A stretch of 6,002 nt of DNA from Bacteroidales bacterium Bact_07 (lineage in GTDB: Bacteria; Bacteroidota; Bacteroidia; Bacteroidales; Tenuifilaceae): positions 1 to 6,002 of the forward strand of contig LUYY01000007.1 of the NCBI GenBank assembly GCA_001603415.1. Reading direction: 5' to 3'. The notes beneath the pieces were generated by a model. It did no database searches. It was given only the letters and a program-made list of their open reading frames with translations, and was not told the origin of the DNA. A program made the position numbers and the translations under genes. Positions 1 to 5,441 of the stretch are shown piece by piece (the stretch's first letter is position 1; every line of letters begins with the position of its first letter).

Positions 1-697
1 TATTCTGGTGTGCAAAGGCGATTCCAATTCTTTCCCCGGCCATAGCCCAAGCCTTGGAAAAGGTTTGTAACACAATAAGGTTTGGGTATTTTTCCAGTAA
101 ACTCGTTGCGGTTTTACCCGAATAAAAGTCGATATAGGCCTCATCGACCACAACAATGCCATTGAATTGCGAAACAATTTGTTCAATAGTTTCAATGGGT
201 TGAGCATTTCCGGATGGATTGTTCGGGCTGCAAATGAACACCACTTTAATATCAGACGAATGGTTATCAAAAAATTGATTTATGTTGATACTGAAATCAT
301 CGTTGAGCAAAAACTGCCTAACTGCCACGTTATTGATAGCAGCACAAACCGAATACATACCGTAGGTTGGTGCAAAAAAGGCTATGCTGTCGTTAGCCGG
401 TTCGCAAAAGCAACGTATAATAAGGTCAACGGCTTCATCGCTGCCATTGCCCAGAAAAATCTGATTGGGCTCCACTTTCTTATGCATAGCAATTTGTTCC
501 TTGGCGAATCGCTGCATTGGGTCAGGATAACGATTGATTTCCATTTCGCCATCAATAAAGCAATAGGGATTCTCATTCGCATCAAGCAAAACGGCATTGC
601 TTCCCGTAAACTCACTGCGTGCCGATGAGTACGGTTGCAGCCTTGCTATATTCGGTCTAATAAGTTTAAGCGTTTTTTCAATTGTCATCATAGCCAT
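1..697 (-). CDS. hisC: Histidinol-phosphate aminotransferase HisC (3' end beyond the window)
   Basis: This PLP-dependent fold-type I aminotransferase converts imidazole-acetol phosphate plus glutamate to histidinol phosphate in the cytoplasm. The visible 232 codons are roughly two thirds of a usual HisC of about 350 residues; the C-terminal part lies beyond the left edge. Seen in order: the N-terminal IRPNI and PYSSAR segment (residues 13-27), DANENPY (39-45), RYPDP (56-60), LGNGSDE (82-88), SPNNPSG (157-163), DEAYIDF (185-191) and TFSKAWAMAG (212-221), where K215 should be the Schiff-base lysine. Three in-frame ATGs lie at 697, 691 and 688. I chose 697 because A residues sit at -3, -6 and -12/-13, the Bacteroidetes start context; the other two lack this pattern. 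The gene overlaps the end of hisD by 11-20 nt, so the two are co-transcribed and probably translationally coupled. The family call is very secure; the exact start is less so. Confidence 0.96.
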   Translation of the reverse strand, partial: MAMMTIEKTLKLIRPNIARLQPYSSARSEFTGSNAVLLDANENPYCFIDGEMEINRYPDPMQRFAKEQIAMHKKVEPNQIFLGNGSDEAVDLIIRCFCEPANDSIAFFAPTYGMYSVCAAINNVAVRQFLLNDDFSININQFFDNHSSDIKVVFICSPNNPSGNAQPIETIEQIVSQFNGIVVVDEAYIDFYSGKTATSLLEKYPNLIVLQTFSKAWAMAGERIGIAFAHQN

Positions 698-1967
698 CTT
701 TTTTAAGTTTTGACAGGCGGATTTGAACTGCATTGGCATGCGCCGTGAGTTTTTCTGCTTCGGCAAGCGCAGTAATGTGATATCCCAAACTGTTCAATCC
801 GGCAGGGGTTATTTTTTGGAAACTAATGGTTTTTGTGAATGATAGTAAGTTCACTCCACTCCAGTTGCGCGCAAAACCACTTGTGGGTAATGTATGGTTG
901 GTTCCACTTGCATAATCGCCCGCCGATTCGGGGGTGTAATTCCCTAGGAATACCGAACCTGCATTTTCGATGCGTGATACTAATGTTTCAGGATTTGATA
1001 CCGAAAGAATAAGGTGTTCTGGTGCATACAGGTTGCTAATTTCAACAGCCTTTTCAAGGGTTTCCACTTTAATTGACCAACTATTTTCAAGGGCTTTCAG
1101 TGCAATTTCTTTTCGGGGTAAAACATTAACCTGTTTATCAATTTCGTTAAGCGTTCCTGCAATTATGGCATCGCTTGTGCTTATTAGCACCACTTGGCTA
1201 TCGATACCATGTTCCGCTTGCGATAGCAAATCGGCGGCAATGAATTGCGGTTCGGCGCTCTCATCGGAAATCACCAGTAATTCCGAAGGACCAGCAGGTA
1301 TGTCGATAGGTAAGCCTAATGCTGCAACTTGCATCTTGGCCTCCGTTACATAACTGTTTCCTGGGCCAAATATTTTATCAACCTTTGGAATACTCTCGGT
1401 GCCAAATGCCATTGCTGCAATGGCTTGGGCTCCTCCAACTGTGAATACTCTTGAATTTACCAGGCTGCAAGCATAAAGTATAATTGGATTTACAGGGGGT
1501 GGTGTGCACACAATTAAATCCTCACATCCGGCAATTCTGGCAGGAATGCCAAGCATCAAAACCGTTGATATTAATGGTGCTGTTCCTCCCGGAATGTAAA
1601 GGCCAACCCTTTTCAGCGGGCGGTAAACAAGTTTGCATTTTACCCCGGGCATGGTTTCAACCTCAATGTCATTGGCTTTCTGGGCTGAGTGAAATGCCTC
1701 TATATTTCTTGCAGCTACTGCAATTGAATTTTTAAGACTTTCATCAACCAAATTCTTACTATTAACCATTTCCTGCCACCCAATTTCAAAGGATTCAACA
1801 TCAACGCCATCAAATTTTTTGGTTAAAGTTTTTAAAGCCTCATCGCCTTGATTTCTAACCATTTCAAGCATTTCACGTACTCTACTTTTAATTTCGATAT
1901 CGTTTTCTACCGGTCGCTTTAAAAGCTCCATGTAATTGATGTTGGGATTGTCAACTATTGTTTTCAT
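678..1967 (-). CDS. hisD: Histidinol dehydrogenase HisD
   Basis: This cytoplasmic zinc enzyme catalyses the last two steps of histidine synthesis, the NAD-dependent oxidation of L-histidinol to L-histidine. The 429-residue product is full length for the family. It has the glycine-rich segment YIPGGTAPLIST (124-135), IFGPGNSYVTEAK (199-211) and IPAGPSE (223-229). By comparison with the enterobacterial enzyme, the zinc ligands are Q250 and H253 (LLSQAEHG), D351 (SAGDYASGTNH) and H410 (LTAHANAV), and the catalytic pair is E317-H318 (YAPEHL). All expected active-site residues are present. The ATG at 1967 follows the hisG stop with one nucleotide between them, so the start is fixed by context and translation is probably coupled. 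The stop TGA (680-678) lies inside the start of hisC. Expression should follow the histidine leader upstream of hisG. Confidence 0.98.
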   Translation of the reverse strand: MKTIVDNPNINYMELLKRPVENDIEIKSRVREMLEMVRNQGDEALKTLTKKFDGVDVESFEIGWQEMVNSKNLVDESLKNSIAVAARNIEAFHSAQKANDIEVETMPGVKCKLVYRPLKRVGLYIPGGTAPLISTVLMLGIPARIAGCEDLIVCTPPPVNPIILYACSLVNSRVFTVGGAQAIAAMAFGTESIPKVDKIFGPGNSYVTEAKMQVAALGLPIDIPAGPSELLVISDESAEPQFIAADLLSQAEHGIDSQVVLISTSDAIIAGTLNEIDKQVNVLPRKEIALKALENSWSIKVETLEKAVEISNLYAPEHLILSVSNPETLVSRIENAGSVFLGNYTPESAGDYASGTNHTLPTSGFARNWSGVNLLSFTKTISFQKITPAGLNSLGYHITALAEAEKLTAHANAVQIRLSKLKKDGYDDN

Positions 1968-1968
1968 A

Positions 1969-2829
1969 CTATATCACCATTTTTTCAATTGGAACAACCA
2001 GAATTCCTTCGGCTCCTGCCTCTTTTAGTTTCCCAATCACCTCCCAAAAATCATCCTCGTTGACCACCGAGTGCAACGAGCACCACCCTTCAATGGCTAA
2101 AGGCAGAACTGTAGGGCTTTTCATGCCAGGTATCAGGTTGATGATATCGTTAAGCTTACTCTTTGGCGCGTTAAGTAGAATGTATTTGTTGCGTTGGGCT
2201 TTGCGCACCGCTTCGATTCTGAACTCAAGTTTTTTAAGTAGTTCCGCTTTAGCTGAATCCAAATTCCTATTGGCTACCAGCACCGCCTCGCTTTTAATAA
2301 TCACATCAACCTCTTTCAGATTATTGCTTAGCAATGTTCCGCCGCTGCTAACAATCTCAAAGATGGCATCAGCCATACCTATACCCGGTGTAATTTCCAC
2401 TGAGCCGCTAATGGTATGTATCTCGGCTTTAATCTGGTTTTCGCTCAGAAATTTGTTGAGAATTTCGGGATAGGAAGTTGCAATGCGTTTGCCCGAGAGC
2501 CATTGCCTTCCGGTGTAGGTTACATCGCGTGGCACAGCAATGGATAGCCGGCATCGTGAAAAACCAAGCTCGCGAACAATGGATATATCCTTCCCTTTTT
2601 CAATAACCTCGTTGTAACCGAGTATGCCAATATCGGCCACACCGTCGGCAACGTACTGTGGAATATCGTCATCCCTTAGCAGTAAAACTTCCATTGGGAA
2701 TCCCTCGGCAAGGGCTTTTAAATGGTTTGTTCCATTTGAGATTTTGATGCCACAGCGGTTTAGAAGCTCTAAGGTTCCTTCGTTTAGTCGGCCGTTCTTC
2801 TGAATGGCCAGTGTAATTTTTGTGTTCAT
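1969..2829 (-). CDS. hisG: ATP phosphoribosyltransferase HisG, long form
   Basis: HisG condenses ATP with PRPP to phosphoribosyl-ATP, the first committed step of histidine synthesis. The product is 286 residues, the long form. The N-terminal catalytic domain begins ITLAIQKNGRL (4-14) and has the PRPP-binding region SGSVEITPGIGMADAIFEIV (141-160). A C-terminal ACT-like regulatory domain of about 75 residues (about 210-286, ending VLPLAIEGWC...GILVVPIEKMVI) binds histidine for feedback inhibition in characterised long-form enzymes, so no separate HisZ is expected. I chose the ATG at 2829. The frame stays open upstream to a TTG at 2856, but that codon lies in the U-tract of the leader terminator and would add nine residues with no family counterpart. 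hisG is the first gene of the operon, 101 nt downstream of the leader peptide stop, and hisD follows after 1 nt. Confidence 0.97.
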   Translation of the reverse strand: MNTKITLAIQKNGRLNEGTLELLNRCGIKISNGTNHLKALAEGFPMEVLLLRDDDIPQYVADGVADIGILGYNEVIEKGKDISIVRELGFSRCRLSIAVPRDVTYTGRQWLSGKRIATSYPEILNKFLSENQIKAEIHTISGSVEITPGIGMADAIFEIVSSGGTLLSNNLKEVDVIIKSEAVLVANRNLDSAKAELLKKLEFRIEAVRKAQRNKYILLNAPKSKLNDIINLIPGMKSPTVLPLAIEGWCSLHSVVNEDDFWEVIGKLKEAGAEGILVVPIEKMVI

Positions 2830-2854
2830 ACCGATATTTGTTTTGGTGATTTGC

Positions 2855-2895
2855 AAAAAAGCAGAAAGGGTCTGCCTTTTGAATGGCAGACCCTT
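2855..2895 (-). terminator. Intrinsic terminator of the his leader (attenuator)
   Basis: Read on the minus strand, AAGGGTCTGCC (2895-2885) and GGCAGACCCTT (2876-2866) form a perfect 11-bp stem with the 8-nt loop ATTCAAAA, followed by TCTGC and six T residues (2860-2855). It ends 26 nt before the hisG ATG, so it can only stop transcription before the operon. Its 5' arm is also the target of the antiterminator segment at 2955-2946, which makes it a conditional terminator. The run of six T begins five nt after the stem, slightly displaced, although the tail TTTCTGC before it is itself U-rich. Confidence 0.88.
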
Positions 2896-3002
2896 GAATA
2901 AGGTAGTCTTTTTATCGATTTACTATTGGTTATACCAAATGCTCATCTGCCATTCGCCAGAAGTGTGAATGGTGATGATGATGAAGAGTGGTATAACTAG
3001 TA
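2881..3002 (-). promoter_or_regulatory. Histidine-operon attenuator: mutually exclusive leader RNA structures
   Basis: Minus-strand leader RNA segments can pair in competing ways. (a) CCATTC (2972-2967), just after the His codon run, pairs with GAATGG (2955-2950). (b) GAATGGCAGA (2955-2946) is exactly complementary to TCTGCCATTC (2890-2881), which is part of the terminator 5' arm plus its loop; this is the antiterminator. (c) The terminator stem is 2895-2885 with 2876-2866. In addition GTTATACCA (2997-2989) pairs perfectly with TGGTATAAC (2937-2929), and TTACTA (3003-2998) with TAGTAA (2925-2920), which can close the leader ORF into one long hairpin holding segment 2. Inferred logic: a ribosome stalled at His codons covers segment 1, frees segment 2 for pairing (b) and allows readthrough into hisG. 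With charged tRNA-His, or without translation, the terminator forms. Confidence 0.87.
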
Positions 3003-3010
3003 ACTATCAT
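2930..3010 (-). CDS. Histidine-rich his operon leader peptide (26 aa)
   Basis: This short ORF starts at ATG 3010 and stops at TAA 2932-2930. The peptide begins MIVTSYTTL, continues HHHHHSH (residues 10-16) and ends FWRMADEHLV. Seven of 26 codons are His (CAT CAT CAT CAC CAT, then TCA, CAC, and a later CAT). It lies between a promoter and a conditional terminator just upstream of hisG, the place of a hisL-type leader in the classical attenuator. The peptide itself is expected to have no function; its translation senses charged tRNA-His. A ribosome with its A site on His codons 10-14 (2983-2969) would cover the first pairing segment but not the antiterminator segment that begins at 2955. By analogy it could be called hisL, though homology to the enterobacterial leader is not implied. 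Confidence 0.92.
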   Translation of the reverse strand: MIVTSYTTLHHHHHSHFWRMADEHLV

Positions 3011-3028
3011 TTGCGGTTTGTTGTTCTG

Positions 3029-3060
3029 CAAATAAAAACAACATTTATCAAAAATCCAAA
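3029..3060 (-). promoter_or_regulatory. his operon promoter (Bacteroidetes type)
   Basis: On the minus strand TTTG (3060-3057) is followed after 20 nt by TTTATTTG (3036-3029), which matches the Bacteroidetes -7 consensus TAnnTTTG at all defined positions except the second. Transcription would start near 3022, giving a very short 5' UTR of roughly 12 nt before the leader peptide ATG at 3010. The motif is AT-rich and one base off consensus, so the call rests mainly on its spacing and its position. Confidence 0.6.
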
Positions 3061-3181
3061 TCAAATCAAAAAAATGATTCAAAAAGGTCTATTGGACTGA
3101 GGCTTGGAACTTCAACATGTTAGTAAATCCCTATACTTAATCGTGTGTTAACATTCTGTTCAAAAACATAAACCCGAGCTG
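3061..3181. other. AT-rich spacer between divergent promoters
   Basis: This stretch of about 120 bp lies between the -33 elements of the two divergent promoters. I see no ORF, no convincing operator palindrome and no RNA structure in it. Confidence 0.5.
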
Positions 3182-3212
3182 TTGCATAGTTCATATTATT
3201 AGACTAATATTG
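3182..3212 (+). promoter_or_regulatory. Promoter of the riboswitch-btuB transcript (Bacteroidetes type)
   Basis: TTG (3182-3184) and TAATATTG (3205-3212) are separated by 20 nt. The second element matches TAnnTTTG at five of the six defined positions. Transcription would begin at about 3217-3220, exactly where the first stem of the cobalamin aptamer starts (ATTGG at 3220-3224). That agreement between promoter and aptamer start supports the call. Confidence 0.68.
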
Positions 3213-3218
3213 CAGTGT

Positions 3219-3378
3219 TATTGGTGCCTAGTGAGGCTTAAAAGGGAACCCGGTGTAAATCCGGGGCTGTCCCCGCAGCTGTAAGCTCATTCAAAGGCCT
3301 TTTACTCCCCTGCCACTGTAGCGCATGGCGCTATGGGAAGGCTGTAAAGGGCTGAGCAAGCCAGAAGACCTGCCAATT
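3219..3378 (+). ncRNA. Cobalamin riboswitch aptamer
   Basis: The conserved cobalamin-aptamer blocks occur in order. P1 is ATTGG (3220-3224) with CCAAT (3373-3377). P2 is GCCT (3226-3229) with AGGC (3234-3237). The AAAAGGGAA block follows, with P4 GGG (3244-3246)/CCC (3271-3273) and P5 CCCGG (3249-3253)/CCGGG (3261-3265), and loop L5 TGTAAAT (3254-3260). Next come GCTGTCCCCGCAGCTGTAAG, the B12 box GCCACTG (3312-3318), and the closing AAGCCAGAAGACCTGCC (3358-3374). GCTCA (3285-3289) pairs with TGAGC (3353-3357), and GCCTTTTAC (3297-3305) with GTAAAGGGC (3344-3352, one G-U). A TAGCGC/GCGCTA hairpin lies at 3319-3333. Placement upstream of a B12 receptor gene fits repression of uptake when cobalamin is abundant. 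The AdoCbl-type (class I) assignment is likely from the block order, but it is less certain than the cobalamin call. Confidence 0.96.
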
Positions 3379-3379
3379 T

Positions 3380-3497
3380 GCTTTTTTCGTAGCTTTCGGG
3401 TGAAAAAGCGAAGAATAGAACACTTATTTGGTTTCCTGTTCTATTTTCACTAAATCCGGGCGCTGCGAATGATTAAAACAGTTAATCATTTGTAGCA
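3380..3497 (+). promoter_or_regulatory. Expression platform of the cobalamin riboswitch
   Basis: This is the 118 nt between the aptamer and the btuB start codon. Three hairpins can be drawn. The first is GCTTTTT (3380-3386) with AAAAAGC (3403-3409). The second is AATAGAACA (3414-3422) with TGTTCTATT (3437-3445) and a 14-nt loop. The third is AATGATTAA (3468-3476) with TTAATCATT (3482-3490) and the loop AACAG, extendable by wobbles to 3493, ending 4 nt before the ATG. The second hairpin's loop contains ATTTG (3426-3430), which can pair with aptamer loop L5, the usual kissing arrangement in cobalamin riboswitches. No strong U-tract follows any stem, so control of translation by hiding the initiation region seems more likely than termination. 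The 10-mer TAAATCCGGG at 3451-3460 repeats the L5/P5 sequence of the aptamer. Confidence 0.62.
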
Positions 3498-5420
3498 ATG
3501 TGTTTTAGAGTCGGTATTACGTTATTAATTTTGGTTTGGGATTTAGCTACTGCTAATGCCCAAATGTGTTTGGACGATACTATACGGGTAGAGGAGGTTA
3601 CTGTTTACTCAACCTTCCGTCAGCTGCATTCAATTGGAACAAGCCTCATTAAGATTGATTCCCTGAAATTAAAAAATTTTGAGGGCCAAAGCCTTACTGA
3701 GCTCCTCCAGTCGTCGGGGGTTAACGTTCGTTCCTACGGTGTTGGTGGGTTAGGGACAATTGCTCTCAGGGGTGGAGGTTCATCGCATACAGCGGTTGTT
3801 TGGAATGGCATAAGCCTGCAAAGTCCAATGAATGGTGGGGTTAGCCTTTCGCAGTTGCCCGTTAACCTTTTCAGTTCTGTCTCGGTTCAGCATGGCGGTA
3901 ATGGAACAATTTACGGAAGCGGTGCTGTTTCAGGTATTGTTGTCCTTGAGAATGGAGGCCTTCTTTCTCAACCCAATAATATCAAGGCCGCATTGCTCTA
4001 TGGTGATGGGAATACAATGGGATTAACCGCTTCGGGTAAAGTGGGCAATGCAAAGAGGGCATTAGCCATTAAGTATAGTGGAACATCGGCCGATAACGAT
4101 TTTGAATTTATCAATACCTATAAGTATGGTAGTCCGCGTGAGCGAATATCGAATGCTCAGGCAAATCTGCATGGCTTGTTAGCCGATGCTGCTATACGGT
4201 TTGGACAGAATACACTTTGGAGTTTATCGGGTTGGTTTACCCATAACGATAAGAATGTGCAAACCTTGATGAGCAGTTCCATGCCTTCGCAAGCCAATCA
4301 GGTTGATAATAACTTTGCAATAGCCTCAAACTTGACAATTGATTTTAGTCTTTTCTCTTTTAAACTGCGCAATGCTTTTATTAACGGTGATAATCGTTTT
4401 AATGACCCTGTGGCAGGAATTAACAGTCTGAATGCTTACAAGCAGATTGTGAATGAAATAGAGGCTAAAAGGCCGTTGCTTGGGTTTCAGGAACTGGTCG
4501 CAGGTTTGGGATACACTATCGATTTGGCTTCGTCACAAAGCTACACCCAAAATGCTTTGCGGAATAGGCTTTCAGCCTACACATCGCTTGTAAATCGGTT
4601 GCTGAATAAAAAACTCACATTGGTTCTATCGGTTCGCGATGAACTGGTTGATGGCTCGCTTATACCCTTAGTTTATTCGTCTGGTTTAGAGTATAGGATG
4701 GTTAACAGCTTCAGGTTAAAGGCCTCTGCAGCATCGAGTTTCCGACTGCCAACGCTTAACGACTTGTATTGGGCTTCAACCGCATATGCTGTAGGCAATC
4801 CCGATTTGAAACCCGAACATGGATGGAATGCCGATTTTGGCTTTGATTACATGGCTAACATCTACAATATCAGCCTCAAGATATCAAATGCATACTTTAT
4901 TAGTGAACTTAACGAATGGATAGTATGGTTGCCCGATACATATGACAATAATAGGTGGAAACCAAACAACTTGAGCCGGGGTAAATCACAAGGAGTTGAA
5001 AACTTTTTGAACCTGAGTGTGGCACTTTTGCCATTCACAATCAAGGCCGATTTAAGCTACACATACACTAAATCAAAAATATTCGATAGTGGCAGTTACA
5101 CTGGTAAGCCAATGATATACATCCCTAAGCATAGGGTAGGGGCTACACTTTCGCTTGTGTATAGGCATTTTAGTTTTATTTATAGTCATTCATTTACATC
5201 GGAGCGATATACTGATGAACTTAACACGCTGCCTTACTTTAATCTTGGCGATGTTCTTGTTGGCTACTCATTTCCGGTTTTGGGCAGTAAGTTAAAATTG
5301 AGTGTGGGTATTAACAATGTTTGGAACGAGCAATATCAGCTTGTGAGGAACTATGCTATGCCCTTGCGCAATGGTTTTATCAGGTTAAGTGTCGAATTTC
5401 AAACCAAATCAACTAAATAA
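3498..5420 (+). CDS. btuB: BtuB-type TonB-dependent vitamin B12 outer-membrane receptor
   Basis: The product is a 640-residue outer-membrane receptor that should import cobalamin using TonB-ExbBD energy. It starts with a signal peptide (MCFRVGITLLILVW..., probable cleavage after ATANA, residue 21). A candidate TonB box follows (EEVTVYS, about 32-38). The plug domain spans roughly 45-150, with LTELLQSSGVNVRSYGVGG, the LRGGG turn (90-94), VWNGISLQSP, and YGSGAVSGIVVLEN at its end. The rest is a beta-barrel of alternating strands ending GFIRLSVEF plus six further residues. There is no carboxypeptidase-like N-terminal extension of the SusC kind, and the length is near that of E. coli BtuB (614). 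Substrate is inferred from the cobalamin riboswitch and the downstream BtuG-like gene; the barrel sequence alone would only say TonB receptor. An in-frame stop (TAA, 3483-3485) upstream and the signal peptide fix the start. Confidence 0.92.
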   Translation: MCFRVGITLLILVWDLATANAQMCLDDTIRVEEVTVYSTFRQLHSIGTSLIKIDSLKLKNFEGQSLTELLQSSGVNVRSYGVGGLGTIALRGGGSSHTAVVWNGISLQSPMNGGVSLSQLPVNLFSSVSVQHGGNGTIYGSGAVSGIVVLENGGLLSQPNNIKAALLYGDGNTMGLTASGKVGNAKRALAIKYSGTSADNDFEFINTYKYGSPRERISNAQANLHGLLADAAIRFGQNTLWSLSGWFTHNDKNVQTLMSSSMPSQANQVDNNFAIASNLTIDFSLFSFKLRNAFINGDNRFNDPVAGINSLNAYKQIVNEIEAKRPLLGFQELVAGLGYTIDLASSQSYTQNALRNRLSAYTSLVNRLLNKKLTLVLSVRDELVDGSLIPLVYSSGLEYRMVNSFRLKASAASSFRLPTLNDLYWASTAYAVGNPDLKPEHGWNADFGFDYMANIYNISLKISNAYFISELNEWIVWLPDTYDNNRWKPNNLSRGKSQGVENFLNLSVALLPFTIKADLSYTYTKSKIFDSGSYTGKPMIYIPKHRVGATLSLVYRHFSFIYSHSFTSERYTDELNTLPYFNLGDVLVGYSFPVLGSKLKLSVGINNVWNEQYQLVRNYAMPLRNGFIRLSVEFQTKSTK

Positions 5421-5441
5421 TCAACTTAAAATTAAAAAATT

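Noticed and set aside
167..628. Plus-strand open frame of 153 codons opposite hisC
   Set aside because: It is antisense to a clearly conserved HisC with intact motifs; its translation shows no family resemblance and there is no start context.
970..1353. Plus-strand open frame of 127 codons opposite hisD
   Set aside because: It is antisense to HisD, whose catalytic and zinc residues are all encoded on the minus strand here; there is nothing to support a second gene.
1958..2473. Plus-strand open frame of 171 codons opposite hisG
   Set aside because: It is the reverse-strand shadow of HisG, with a Ser/Leu-rich composition typical of antisense frames and no recognisable motif.
2963..2983. Run of His codons that looks like an engineered polyhistidine tag or vector contamination
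   Set aside because: It sits in a natural short ORF with competing RNA hairpins directly ahead of hisG, with no vector sequence nearby. A native attenuator leader explains it fully.
3413..3450. Stem AATAGAACA/TGTTCTATT considered as an intrinsic terminator of the riboswitch
   Set aside because: The stem is AU-rich with a 14-nt loop and is followed by TTCACTAAATC, not a U-run. A role as the kissing-loop (P13-like) hairpin fits better.
4862..5044. Minus-strand open frame of 60 codons inside btuB
   Set aside because: It is short, lies wholly within the receptor barrel coding region, and has no promoter, start context or recognisable product.
5421..5441. Gap between btuB and the lipoprotein gene considered as a separate promoter or terminator region
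   Set aside because: Only 21 nt of A-rich sequence with no stem-loop and no room for a TTG/TAnnTTTG pair within the gap; it reads as an intra-operon spacer with a start context.
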